Assembly: GCF_008704855.1 (NCBI RefSeq)
Contig: NZ_CP023691.1
Span: forward strand, 6,076,001 to 6,140,000
Direction: 5' to 3'
Length of the DNA: 64,000 bases
Source: Streptomyces platensis
Lineage (GTDB): Bacteria; Actinomycetota; Actinomycetes; Streptomycetales; Streptomycetaceae
The position numbers and the translations under genes were made by a program. The notes under the pieces were generated by a model, which saw only the letters and a program-made list of their open reading frames with translations, did not search any database and was not told where the DNA came from. Every line of letters starts with the position of its first letter. The stretch's first letter is position 1. Of this stretch, positions 10,974-18,811 are shown piece after piece.

Positions 10974-11327
10974 CTAGGCGCTGAGGCGTCGCCGCCAGCG
11001 CGGATGGGGGCGGGCATACGGGCGGGCGTGCGGAGGGTGGGCGTCCGCCCGGCGCCGGCGGTCGTTGCAGAGCAGGCATTTCCCGTAGCCCGGCGGAAGG
11101 GGATCTTCCGGGTCGCCGTACAACGGGTCGACCGCACCGTGCGGATGCAGGGCGCAGCCGGTCGGGCCGGTCTCCGCACCCAGCGAACTGGCGGCGGTCA
11201 ATGCTTGGCGGAGGACATCGACGAGCTGGTCCGCGTCACGCCGGGTGGGCGCGGACTGCATGGCCGAGGCAAGGTCGGAGGCGGTGGTCAGCGCGGTCTG
11301 GAGTTCGCGCAGGTTTGCGTAACCCAT
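10974..11327 (-). CDS. Conserved hypothetical with putative zinc-binding cysteines
   Basis: About 117 aa. An alpha-helical N-terminal half (MGYANLRELQTALTTASDLA) is followed by TGCALHPHGAVDPLYGD and GKCLLCNDRRRR. The CxxC preceded by a Cys/His segment suggests one small zinc site. The tail is very basic (RPHPRWRRRL), as in a nucleic-acid-associated protein. ATG 11327 fits the start of the helix; the frame is open to 11402. Function unknown. It is transcribed toward dgt with a gap of 60 bp or less, so the two may be co-transcribed. Confidence 0.55.
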   Translation of the reverse strand: MGYANLRELQTALTTASDLASAMQSAPTRRDADQLVDVLRQALTAASSLGAETGPTGCALHPHGAVDPLYGDPEDPLPPGYGKCLLCNDRRRRADAHPPHARPYARPHPRWRRRLSA

Positions 11328-11727
11328 GCCCCGGAGCGTAGGCGGACCCACTGACAGTTGATCTTCCGATCGCACTTCGCGGCTTCCCATGGCCGCATGC
11401 ATGCCCGCTCACACCCACGATTTAGCACCGGGATGATGACGGTCCCCTAGCCGGGCCATGACATGACGGGGTGGGGAGGGGCGCGTCAGGGAGGGGCCGG
11501 GCGGGACGGGGCGGGCCGGGAGGCAGAGAGCGGGACGGGGAGGCCGGGGGCAGGGCGGGCCGGGCGGGCCGGTGAGGTGCCGCTGCCGCGGCTCTGCTCC
11601 CCCCACCCCCGAACCCACCCCCGCCCCCTCCCCCGAAGGGGGAGAGGGGGAGGGGGCGGGGGAGAGCTCCGGGGCCCGCGCGAGCGGGTCTCCGACCCCG
11701 CCCCGCCCCGCCCCCGGAAACGTTCCC
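11328..11727. other. 400-bp gene-free stretch with G-rich tract and repeat
   Basis: No credible gene. Bases 11463-11580 are strongly G-biased on the + strand, with many GGGG and GGG runs that could form G-quadruplexes. They are followed by the C-rich half of a palindromic repeat (11599-11677). Short frames here encode only proline/glycine low complexity on both strands and are rejected. Confidence 0.6.
11599..11677. repeat. C/G-rich palindromic repeat, copy 1
   Basis: A C-rich arm (from 11599), a GAAG centre near 11635, then a G-rich arm ending with GGGGGAGAGC. The inner arms CCCCCGCCCCCTCCCC and GGGGAGGGGGCGGGGG are exact complements. A nearly identical element occurs at 56127-56210. This copy lies downstream of the 3' end of nadE (minus strand), so it may work as its terminator. 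Confidence 0.85.
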
Positions 11728-12558
11728 TCAAGGCGCGATCGGCAGTGCCCGCTTGTGCTCTGTGAGGTGGTAGCGGCGGACGATCGCCTGGGCGGCGGCG
11801 TCGTCGACCGGCTTGCCCTCCAGGAAGTCGTCGATCTGGTCGTAGCTCACGCCGAGCGCGTCCTCGTCCGGCTTGCCCGGGTCGAGGGTCTCCAGGTCGG
11901 CCGTGGGCACCTTCTGGACCAGCTCCGCCGGGGCGCCCAGTGCCGCCGAGACGGCGCGCACCCGGCGCTTGGTGAGCCCGGTGAGCGGTACGACGTCGGC
12001 CGCGCCGTCGCCGAACTTGGTGAAGAAGCCGGAGACCGCCTCGGCCGCGTGGTCGGTGCCGACGACCAGGCCGTCGTGCGCACCGGCGACCGCGTACTGC
12101 GCGATCATGCGCTGCCGGGCCTTGATGTTGCCCTGGACGAAGTCCTGGTGGTGGGCGTCGCGGAAGGTGAGCCCGCCGTCCAGCGCGGCCTGGAGCGCCG
12201 CATCGCTCGCCGGGCGGATGTCGACGGTCAGCTCCCGGTCGGCGCGGATGAACTCCAGCGCCCGCTGGGCGTCCTTCTCGTCCGCCTGGACGCCGTACGG
12301 CAGCCGCATCGCGTAGAACGTCGCCTCGTGCCCGGCGGCGCGGGCCCGCTCGACGGCGAGCTGGCAGAGCCGGCCGGTGGTCGTGGAGTCGACGCCGCCG
12401 CTGATGCCCAGGACCAGCGAGCGCAGGCCCGTGGAGGTCAGCCGCTCCGTGAGGAAGGTCACCCGGCGCTCGATTTCCTGCTCGGCGTCGAAGGACGCGG
12501 TCACCTGGAGATCCCGGGCGATCTCCTGTTGCAGGGCCTTGGGCGCCGGGTCGGTCAC
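11728..12558 (-). CDS. nadE: NH3-dependent NAD+ synthetase
   Basis: 276 aa, nearly the same length as E. coli NadE. It makes NAD from deamido-NAD, ATP and ammonia. The ATP pyrophosphatase P-loop SGGVDS is at residues 53-58. Other family motifs follow: FVQGNIKARQRM, VVGTDHAAEAVSGFFTKFGDG and the C-terminal PGKPDEDALG, YDQIDDFL and HKR. There is no N-terminal glutaminase domain, so it depends on free ammonia. The short intergenic region upstream separates it from a GH25 gene on the same strand. Confidence 0.95.
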   Translation of the reverse strand: MTDPAPKALQQEIARDLQVTASFDAEQEIERRVTFLTERLTSTGLRSLVLGISGGVDSTTTGRLCQLAVERARAAGHEATFYAMRLPYGVQADEKDAQRALEFIRADRELTVDIRPASDAALQAALDGGLTFRDAHHQDFVQGNIKARQRMIAQYAVAGAHDGLVVGTDHAAEAVSGFFTKFGDGAADVVPLTGLTKRRVRAVSAALGAPAELVQKVPTADLETLDPGKPDEDALGVSYDQIDDFLEGKPVDDAAAQAIVRRYHLTEHKRALPIAP

Positions 12559-12690
12559 GACTGCTCCTCTGGTTCTCGTGCCGCGTCGTGCGGTGGCGGT
12601 GACGCGCTGTTCCTGTGTTCCGTACGCAGCGTTTCTCCGCCGCCCGCGTGCGGTGCCTGGCGACGCGAATCGGCGTGCCGGTAGGAAACC

Positions 12691-13245
12691 TTATGCCGGG
12701 TGCGCCCACTTCTTGAGGGCGGCCTTGCTGGAGAAGTCCGCGACGTCCTTGTCCAGCGGGTCGTCGGTGTACTGGTGGATGCGCCACTTCGCCTTGATCC
12801 GCGGGTGCCCGGCGGTGACGTAGTCGGCGATCCACAGGCCGTCGGCCGCGTAGGACGTGCTGTCGTGGTTGAGCCAGAAGTCGCGGTTGCAGTAGAGCAT
12901 CACCCGGTGGGTGGGCCGCAGCTTTTTCACCTCGCGCAGGAACTGGTCCTTCTGCGCATTGCTCGCATAGGTGCCCTCGCCGGTGCGTTCCCAGTCGCAG
13001 GCCAGAATGTCGCCCTGGACCGAGGCGCACTTCTTCACGAAGTATTCCGCCTGGGCGGCGATATTTCCCGGCCACAGAAAGTGGTAGAAACCGACCACGC
13101 AGCCCGCTTTACGGGCCTTTGACGCCTGCGCCGACTGGTGCGGATTGATGTAGGAGCGGCCTTCTGTGGCCTTGACGAAAACGAAGTCCAGCCCTGCGGT
13201 GGAATACGAGGTGTTGTAGGAGCTGACATCGACACCATGCAGCAT
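12691..13245 (-). CDS. GH25 lysozyme-like muramidase without signal peptide
   Basis: 184 aa, covering just one glycoside hydrolase family 25 domain. The first strand is GVDVSSYN (conserved Asp), and the active-site pair lies in LACDWERTGEG (D-x-E). YHFLWPG and IADYV are also family-like. ATG 13245 follows GGCAGGAGG. There is no signal peptide or cell-wall-binding module, unlike secreted Streptomyces cellosyls; the size resembles phage-type or spore-associated enzymes that need another export route or cell lysis. A 15-bp direct repeat lies just upstream. Confidence 0.82.
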   Translation of the reverse strand: MLHGVDVSSYNTSYSTAGLDFVFVKATEGRSYINPHQSAQASKARKAGCVVGFYHFLWPGNIAAQAEYFVKKCASVQGDILACDWERTGEGTYASNAQKDQFLREVKKLRPTHRVMLYCNRDFWLNHDSTSYAADGLWIADYVTAGHPRIKAKWRIHQYTDDPLDKDVADFSSKAALKKWAHPA

Positions 13246-13275
13246 GAGCGGCCTCCTGCCCTCGGACCTGCGGAT

Positions 13276-13306
13276 TCGAAGCGTCAACTGCTCGAAGCGC
13301 CAACTG
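13276..13306. repeat. Direct repeat upstream of GH25 gene
   Basis: TCGAAGCGYCAACTG occurs twice (13276-13290 and 13292-13306) with a 16-bp period, 31-61 bp before the GH25 start codon. It could bind a regulator of this gene. Further upstream (13344-13380) GTGATCCGG recurs three times. Confidence 0.5.
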
Positions 13307-13538
13307 CGTTGCCGTGTTCCGGGCGTTCCGTGATCGGCAATTCGGTGATCCGGTGGTGATCCGGTGCTGTGATCCGGCGATTCTGCGTTCCGTGCGATTC
13401 CGTTTCGTTTCCAGCAGTTCAGCATGTTCGCTACCGGGGACGCCAGACAAGAGGCGGGAAGTTCCTTGTGCCGAAGTCAAGTTGAGGCCGGACCGGTCCC
13501 GCCGACCGGTCCGGCCCCGCCGTCCGTGGGCGGTCGAT

Positions 13539-14759
13539 TCAGCGCCGCAGGGCGCGTCGCAGCAGCCGTCGTGCGCGGGCGCGGATCCGCGCCATGGCGC
13601 GCTGCCGGGCCCGCCGTGCGCGCGTGGACCGCAGTTCCCCGAAGAGGAGTTGATAGCGCTCGGCGATCGGCTCCGGGTCGTAGCGGTGCGAGCTCTCCCG
13701 CGCGTTCCCGGCCATCGTGCGGCGGCGCTCAGGGTCCTCGATGAGGGTGAGCAGGGCATCGGTCAGCGCCGGGCCGTCGCCGCGCGGCACCAGCAGCCCG
13801 TTCGTGCCGTCGTGAATGATCTCGGCCGGGCCCAGGGGGCAGTCGGTGCTGACGACGGGCACCCCGCAGCGCATCGCCTCGACGAGGGTCATGCCGAACG
13901 ACTCGGCGTCCGAGGCCGAGGCGACGATCGACGCCTTGGCGAACTCCGCCTCGATCGGTGAGCGCGGCCCGGTCAGCTCCGCCTGCCCGCCCAGCCCGAG
14001 CCCGTCGATCAGCCCCTGGAGCTGCGCCCGCTCGGCGCCGCCGCCGTGTATCCGCAGCCGCCAGTCGGGGTGCTTGGCGGCGACCCCCGAGAACGCCTCT
14101 ATCAGCAGGTCGAAGCGCTTACCGCGGACCAGCCGCCCGGCCGCCGCGATCACCTTCGAGGTGCCGTCCGACGGCGGACCGGCCGGCGCGGGCACGATGT
14201 TGGGCACCGCCAGCACCCGTACGCCGGGCAGCGGCATCCGTGCGCGGTAGACGGCGGCGTCCGCCTCGGTGGTGGTGACCACGGCGTCCAGCGTCCGGTA
14301 GTGGCGGGCGAGTTCGGCGCGCAGCCGCTTGCTGTGCGCGTCGTGCCGGAGGTGTTCCTGGGCGATCCGCAGTGCCCGGCGGGGGCCGAACCGGGCCAGG
14401 TAGACGTTGATGCCGGGCCGGGTGCCGATCAGTACGTCCGCGTCGGTGGTCCGCAGCAGCTCCGCGGCGCGGACATCGACCAGCCGGCTGTACTGGTGGT
14501 GCCGCTTCTCGGCGAGCGGGAAGTCCTGCGCGGGCTCACCGAACAGCGGGTCCGCCATGTCCTCGCTGCCGACCCGGGTGTCCACCAGCGGGATCAGCCG
14601 CACCCGGGGGTCCACCGTGAACCGCGGGACCTCGCGGTGCCGCAGCATCGAGACGATCTCGACGTCGTGCCGGTCGGCGAGCGCGGCGGCGAGGTTGAGG
14701 GTGGTGCGGACCGTGCCGCCGATGGCATAGGCGTTGTGCAGCAGGAGGGTGATCTTCAT
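13539..14759 (-). CDS. Glycosyltransferase, GT-B fold (GT4 type)
   Basis: 406 aa. The N-terminal Rossmann-like domain begins KITLLLHNAYAIGGTVRTTL, with the glycine loop of group 1 glycosyltransferases. The C-terminal donor domain carries AAGRLVRGKRFDLLIEAF and the signature ESFGMTLVEAMRCGVPVVST. The tail is extremely Arg-rich (RARRARQRAMARIRARARR), which could bind acidic phospholipid or membrane surface. The donor and acceptor cannot be deduced; related Streptomyces enzymes act on cell-wall polymers. It is divergent from the two-component genes. Confidence 0.85.
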   Translation of the reverse strand: MKITLLLHNAYAIGGTVRTTLNLAAALADRHDVEIVSMLRHREVPRFTVDPRVRLIPLVDTRVGSEDMADPLFGEPAQDFPLAEKRHHQYSRLVDVRAAELLRTTDADVLIGTRPGINVYLARFGPRRALRIAQEHLRHDAHSKRLRAELARHYRTLDAVVTTTEADAAVYRARMPLPGVRVLAVPNIVPAPAGPPSDGTSKVIAAAGRLVRGKRFDLLIEAFSGVAAKHPDWRLRIHGGGAERAQLQGLIDGLGLGGQAELTGPRSPIEAEFAKASIVASASDAESFGMTLVEAMRCGVPVVSTDCPLGPAEIIHDGTNGLLVPRGDGPALTDALLTLIEDPERRRTMAGNARESSHRYDPEPIAERYQLLFGELRSTRARRARQRAMARIRARARRLLRRALRR

Positions 14760-14891
14760 GCGGTGTGGTGTCTTCCCCGAGGTGTGCCGAATCATTCCGA
14801 CCGGCCGGTACCTGCGCGGCGGGGCGCCGCGACCGGCCCGTCCGGCACGGGGCCACCGTGTCGCCACGGGGTAAGCCGAGGGCGTGGCCCG

Positions 14892-14934
14892 GGTGAGAGC
14901 CCGGTAAGAACCAGGGGTGAGATCCGGGTAAGAA
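14892..14934. promoter_or_regulatory. 19-bp direct repeats upstream of response regulator gene
   Basis: Bases 14892-14910 and 14916-14934 match at 17 of 19 positions (pattern GGTGAGAkCCsGGTAAGAA) with a 24-bp period, 60-100 bp before the response regulator start and inside the divergent region with the glycosyltransferase gene. OmpR-family regulators bind tandem direct repeats, so this may be an autoregulatory site. Confidence 0.55.
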
Positions 14935-14993
14935 AGCCGCCGCCCCACCGGCCACCTGTCTTCGCACCGCCGGGCCCTTGGCAGACTTGCCGG

Positions 14994-15812
14994 GTGACCC
15001 ATTCCGTACTGCTCGCCGAGGACGACCGCCCCATCCGGACCGCGCTGGAGCGTGCCCTGACCCTGGAGGGATACCAGGTCACCGCCGTCGCCGACGGCAT
15101 CCAGGCGCTGGCCGCCGCGCACCGCGAGCGGCCGGACGTGATCCTGCTGGACGTGATGATGCCGGGGATCGACGGGCTCCAGGTGTGCCAGGTGCTGCGG
15201 GCCGAGCAGGACCGCACCCCGATCCTGATGCTGACCGCCCGGGTCGACACCGCGGACCGGATCGCCGGTCTGGACGCCGGGGCGGACGACTATGTGGTCA
15301 AGCCGTTCGAGGTCGAGGAGGTCTTCGCCCGGCTGCGGGCGCTGCTGCGGCGGACGACGGCGGGCGGGGCCGGGGCGGCCGGGGCGTCCGGGGCGGAGGA
15401 CGGCGGCGCGCCCCACGCCGCGGGGACCGGTCCGGACGCCGCCGAGGAGCCCGGCGAGACGGGCGGGGGCGCGGAAACGGGCGGGGCGTACGACGCCAGG
15501 GTGGCGGACAGCGGTGTCGTCGAGGCCGCGGATCTGCGGATCGACGGCCCTTCGCGCCGGGCCTGGCGCGGCGATCGGGAGCTGGAGCTGACCCGGACCG
15601 AGTTCGAGCTGCTGGAGCTGCTGGCCCGCAACGCCGGGATCGTGCTGGACCATTCGACGATCTACGACCGGATCTGGGGCTACGACTTCGGGCCGGGCTC
15701 GAAGAACCTCGCGGTGTACGTGGGCTACCTGCGCCGCAAGGTCGACGTCCCGGGCAGCCGCCCGCTGATCCACACGGTGCGTGGCGTCGGTTACGTCCTG
15801 CGGGAGGACTGA
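14994..15812 (+). CDS. OmpR-family response regulator with long linker
   Basis: 272 aa. The REC domain (residues 4-118) has the acidic pocket AEDDR, phospho-acceptor Asp53 in LLDVMMPG, and the Lys of VVKPFE. The C-terminal winged helix (about 176-270) ends with VYVGYLRRKVD and IHTVRGVGYVLR. Between them lies an unusually long Gly/Ala/Glu-rich linker of about 55 residues (119-175); family members usually have 5-20. GTG 14994 is chosen because REC starts at once. The kinase gene begins one base after the stop codon, so the two form an operon. Confidence 0.92.
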   Translation: MTHSVLLAEDDRPIRTALERALTLEGYQVTAVADGIQALAAAHRERPDVILLDVMMPGIDGLQVCQVLRAEQDRTPILMLTARVDTADRIAGLDAGADDYVVKPFEVEEVFARLRALLRRTTAGGAGAAGASGAEDGGAPHAAGTGPDAAEEPGETGGGAETGGAYDARVADSGVVEAADLRIDGPSRRAWRGDRELELTRTEFELLELLARNAGIVLDHSTIYDRIWGYDFGPGSKNLAVYVGYLRRKVDVPGSRPLIHTVRGVGYVLRED

Positions 15813-15813
15813 G

Positions 15814-17370
15814 ATGCCCGGACCCTCCGACCGTGCCGGGAGCGGCACCCGCGCCGGCCGCCGCCGGCTGTGGGTCCGGCTGTGCGCCCGGCTGCGGTCC
15901 TGGCGGCGCGGCGGATCGGCGGCCTGGGTACGCACCCGCAGGCCCGCCAGTCTGCGCACCGCCTTCGCGGTGGCGTTCGCCGCCGGGGCCGCGGCGGTGA
16001 CCGTTCTCGTCGGGTTCCTCAGCTACGACGCGGCGGCCCGGCTGGTACGGGTCGATGAGAAGTCGGTGTTCTCGCAGGTCGTACGGGACCTGCGCACCCA
16101 GGTCCGGGAGAAGCCGTTCTGGCCCGCCGACTACGCGACCGCCGACCCCGACCACGACGGGCCGCGCGACGACCTCACCCGGCCCAGCCGTACCGAGGTG
16201 CAGATCCTGGGCGCCGGCGGCCAGATCGTGGAGCGGGGGCGCCCGGCGCTGCCGGCCGGTGCCGCGGAGCGCCGGATCGCCGGCGACGACCGGGCGGGCC
16301 TGCACGCGGAGCGGGAGGCGGACATCGGCGACGAGGAGTACCACGTCGCGACCGTCGCGCTCGGCGGCGGCCGCGGGGCGGTCCAGGTCGCCCAGAAGTT
16401 CAGCGAGACCGAGGATCTGCTCTCCGCGCTCCAGCAGCGCACCGCCCTGCTGGCCGCCGCGGTCATCGCGCTGGCCGGTGCGGGCGGCTGGTGGCTGGCG
16501 CGCCGGATCACCGGCCGGCTGGTGCGGCTGACCGCGGTCGCCGAGAGCGTGGCGGAGCACGGCCGGCTGGACGTCCCGGTCCCGGTGGCCGGGCGCGACG
16601 AGGTCGCCCGGCTCGGCCGGGCCTTCGACGACATGCTCGGCCGGCTGGCCAGCGCCGTCCAGGACCAGCAGCGCCTCGTCCAGGACGCCGGCCATGAGCT
16701 GCGCACCCCGCTGACCTCGCTCCGTACGAACATCTCGCTGCTGAAACGGTTCGAGGAACTGCCGTCGGACGCCCGCGACGAGCTGCTGGCCGATCTGGCG
16801 GGCGAGGCCCGGGAACTCAGCGATCTGGTCAATGAGCTGGTGGACCTGGCCGCCGGGCAGCGGGACGACGACCCGCTCGCCGAGGTGGGGCTGGCCGAGG
16901 TCGCGGAGAAGGCGGCCGCCTCGGCCCGCCGCCGCACCGGCCGCGAGATCACCGTACGGAGCGTGCGCCCGGCGGTGGTCGAGGGCCGGCCCGCCGCGCT
17001 GCACCGTGCGCTCACCAACCTGCTGGAGAACGCCGCCAAGTTCGACGCGGGCGGCACGGCGCCGATCGAGGTCGTGGTCACGGGCGCCCGGGTCGAGGTC
17101 CTCGACCGCGGCCCCGGGATCGAGGACGCCGATCTCACCCGGGTCTTCGACCGCTTCTACCGCGCCGCGGCCGCCCGTGGCCTGCCCGGCTCCGGCCTCG
17201 GCCTCGCCATCGTCCGCGAGATCGCCACCGCCCACGGCGGCCACGCCTTCGCCACCCACCGCCCGGGCGGCGGCGCCACCCTGGGCTTCACGGTCGGCAC
17301 CGGGACGGGGACGGGGAGCGGTGCGGGCTCCGGCGGCGGAGCACATACGGAGACCGGGCCGGGGTCCTAG
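15814..17370 (+). CDS. Sensor histidine kinase
   Basis: 518 aa. A basic N-terminus is followed by TM1 (about 50-72), an extracellular sensor loop of ~135 residues, TM2 (about 210-232) and a HAMP domain (RRITGRLVRLTAVAE). The HisKA H-box QDAGHELRTPLTSL contains His294. The ATPase domain has NLLENAAKFDAG (N box), DRGPGIED (G1), FDRFYRA (F box) and GSGLGLAIVREI (G2). The tail is a Gly/Thr repeat. It should phosphorylate the response regulator encoded just upstream. The stimulus is unknown. Its stop codon overlaps that of the convergent BlaI-type gene. Confidence 0.93.
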   Translation: MPGPSDRAGSGTRAGRRRLWVRLCARLRSWRRGGSAAWVRTRRPASLRTAFAVAFAAGAAAVTVLVGFLSYDAAARLVRVDEKSVFSQVVRDLRTQVREKPFWPADYATADPDHDGPRDDLTRPSRTEVQILGAGGQIVERGRPALPAGAAERRIAGDDRAGLHAEREADIGDEEYHVATVALGGGRGAVQVAQKFSETEDLLSALQQRTALLAAAVIALAGAGGWWLARRITGRLVRLTAVAESVAEHGRLDVPVPVAGRDEVARLGRAFDDMLGRLASAVQDQQRLVQDAGHELRTPLTSLRTNISLLKRFEELPSDARDELLADLAGEARELSDLVNELVDLAAGQRDDDPLAEVGLAEVAEKAAASARRRTGREITVRSVRPAVVEGRPAALHRALTNLLENAAKFDAGGTAPIEVVVTGARVEVLDRGPGIEDADLTRVFDRFYRAAAARGLPGSGLGLAIVREIATAHGGHAFATHRPGGGATLGFTVGTGTGTGSGAGSGGGAHTETGPGS

Positions 17371-17789
17371 GCCCCCGGACCGTCCCCCACACCGGGCTGC
17401 GGCCCCCCGCGCACACCGTCCCCCGCCGCTCCGAGCAGATTCCGCAGCAACTCCTCGTCCTCGCGGGTCAGTTGGGAGACGAAGCGGGCGAGCGCGGTGC
17501 CGCGGTCGTGCTGCTTGTCGAGCTCATGGCGCATCCGCCGGGCGGTCAGCCCCGCGGAGTCCTGTATGGGCGAGTACGCGAAGCCGCGGCCGGCCCGGGA
17601 GCGGGACACCGCCCCCTTGTCGTGCAGCCGGGTGAGGATCGTGGTGACGGTGGTGCGCGCGAGCCGCCCGCCCAGGGCGCTCTGCACCGCGGCGGCGCTC
17701 AGTGGGCCCTCGGCCGCCCACAGTGCCGCGAGCACGCTCGCCTCCAGCTCACCGGCCGGGCGCCGCCGCACAGGTGATGTCTCCGCCAT
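17367..17789 (-). CDS. BlaI/MecI-family transcriptional repressor
   Basis: 140 aa winged helix protein. The N-terminal half ELEASVLAALWAAEGPLSAAAVQSAL plus TTVTTILTRLHDKGAVSRSRAGRGFAYSP is the BlaI/MecI/CopY DNA-binding domain, and the C-terminal helix (LARFVSQLTREDEELLRNLL) is the dimerisation region. No BlaR-type sensor protease lies next to it in the window. A dyad at 17813-17836 upstream of its start is the likely operator and also covers the promoter region of the divergent PAP2 gene. The stop overlaps the convergent kinase stop (shared CTAG). Confidence 0.9.
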   Translation of the reverse strand: MAETSPVRRRPAGELEASVLAALWAAEGPLSAAAVQSALGGRLARTTVTTILTRLHDKGAVSRSRAGRGFAYSPIQDSAGLTARRMRHELDKQHDRGTALARFVSQLTREDEELLRNLLGAAGDGVRGGPQPGVGDGPGA

Positions 17790-17812
17790 GGCACGCCCTC
17801 CACCTGTTCGTC

Positions 17813-17836
17813 GTCTACAGTGCCGTAGACCGTCTA
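17813..17836. promoter_or_regulatory. BlaI-type operator, overlapping dyads
   Basis: GTCTAC (17813-17818) and GTAGAC (17825-17830) form an inverted repeat, and TAGAC-C-GTCTA (17826-17836) forms a second dyad sharing the middle half-site. The core resembles TACA/TGTA operators of BlaI-family repressors. It lies 24 bp upstream of the repressor start, so autoregulation and control of the divergent genes are likely. Confidence 0.65.
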
Positions 17837-17903
17837 TGTGACGGTAGTCGGTCGGGCCGGTCGCACGGCAGGCCCGCAACCCATTATCAAAGGGGCCGCC
17901 GAC

Positions 17904-18077
17904 ATGGCCGTAGCCGCCGCCTTTCCGCAGGTGAGAAGGCTTGCCCAGGCCGTGAACGAGTGCGATGCCGACTCCCTGCCCAGACAGTCCGGAACGCGCG
18001 GCATCGCCGTCGCCCCGTGCGCCAGGACCGGCCTCCGGGCCACCCGGCCGCCGCACCCCCCGGAGGCCGCGCGGTGA
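17904..18077 (+). CDS. Possible small protein coupled to PAP2 gene
   Basis: 57 codons from ATG 17904, preceded by AAAGGGG at good spacing, and ending in a GTGA overlap with the PAP2 start. The frame is open from a GTG at 17838. Third positions are mostly G/C, but the sequence (AAAFPQVRRLAQAVNECDADS, then a Pro-rich end) is not recognised. It could be a real small protein or only a leader that couples translation of the phosphatase. Confidence 0.35.
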   Translation: MAVAAAFPQVRRLAQAVNECDADSLPRQSGTRGIAVAPCARTGLRATRPPHPPEAAR

Positions 18078-18811
18078 CCGCCTCGGGACCGGAACCGGGA
18101 CACGAACGGCGACCGGAACCAGGCCCGGCGGCGGAGGAGCCACGGCCGGAGCCGGCGCCGGTCCCGCGCCGCGATACCGCCGCCCTCCGCACCGTCGCCG
18201 GGACCTGCGCGGCGCTCTTCGCCGCCACGGCCGTGACCGTGTCCGTACGGCACGGGGCTCCGCTCGCCGCCGAACAGGCCGCCGTCCGCTGGTCCATCGC
18301 GCACCGCGGGGAGCCCGCGCACTCCATGGCCGGGGCGCTGACCGCCACCGGCAGTGGCGCCGTCCCGTATCTGATGGCGGTGCTCGCCGGTCTGCTGGCC
18401 GGTCGGCGGGCGCGCGGCCGGATGCGCGCGGTGTGCTGTGCCGTCGTCGTCCTCGCCGTCGGCCAGGCGATCCGTTACGGCCTGATGGAGCTGCTCGCCC
18501 GCCCCCGCCCGCCGGTCGCCGACTGGACCGGTTCCGCCTCCGGATACGCGTTCCCCTCCGGCCACGCCACCACCTCGGCGCTGGCGGCCGGAATCCTGGC
18601 CTGGGGCATCGCCCGGCGCGCCCGCCCCGCCGTGGCCCGCACCTGGTGCGTGGTGCTCGCCCTGTGGGCAGCCGGAGTCGGCCTCACCCGTGTCTACCTG
18701 GGCGTTCACTGGCCCGGCGATGTCCTTGGCGGCTGGTTCCTGGCGGCCGGACTGCTCGCCCTCGCGCTGCTTCTGGAGCCGTTCGCCCTCCGCCGGCCGG
18801 ACCGCTCCTGA
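18074..18811 (+). CDS. PAP2-family membrane phosphatase
   Basis: 245 aa, GTG start. A charged Pro/Glu-rich N-terminal segment is followed by about five membrane helices. The three phosphatase motifs of the PAP2 superfamily are visible: LLARPRPP (motif 1), YAFPSGHAT (motif 2) and TRVYLGVHWPGDVLGG (motif 3). These enzymes dephosphorylate lipid phosphates such as phosphatidic acid or undecaprenyl pyrophosphate. Divergence from a BlaI-type repressor suggests a link to cell-envelope stress, by inference only. Confidence 0.87.
   Translation: MTASGPEPGHERRPEPGPAAEEPRPEPAPVPRRDTAALRTVAGTCAALFAATAVTVSVRHGAPLAAEQAAVRWSIAHRGEPAHSMAGALTATGSGAVPYLMAVLAGLLAGRRARGRMRAVCCAVVVLAVGQAIRYGLMELLARPRPPVADWTGSASGYAFPSGHATTSALAAGILAWGIARRARPAVARTWCVVLALWAAGVGLTRVYLGVHWPGDVLGGWFLAAGLLALALLLEPFALRRPDRS

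Noticed and set aside
13326..13385. GTGATCCGG recurrences as a CRISPR-like array
   Set aside because: Only three imperfect short units without uniform spacers.
14046..14990. Upstream extension of the response regulator frame
   Set aside because: Antisense to the glycosyltransferase; the receiver domain begins right after GTG 14994.
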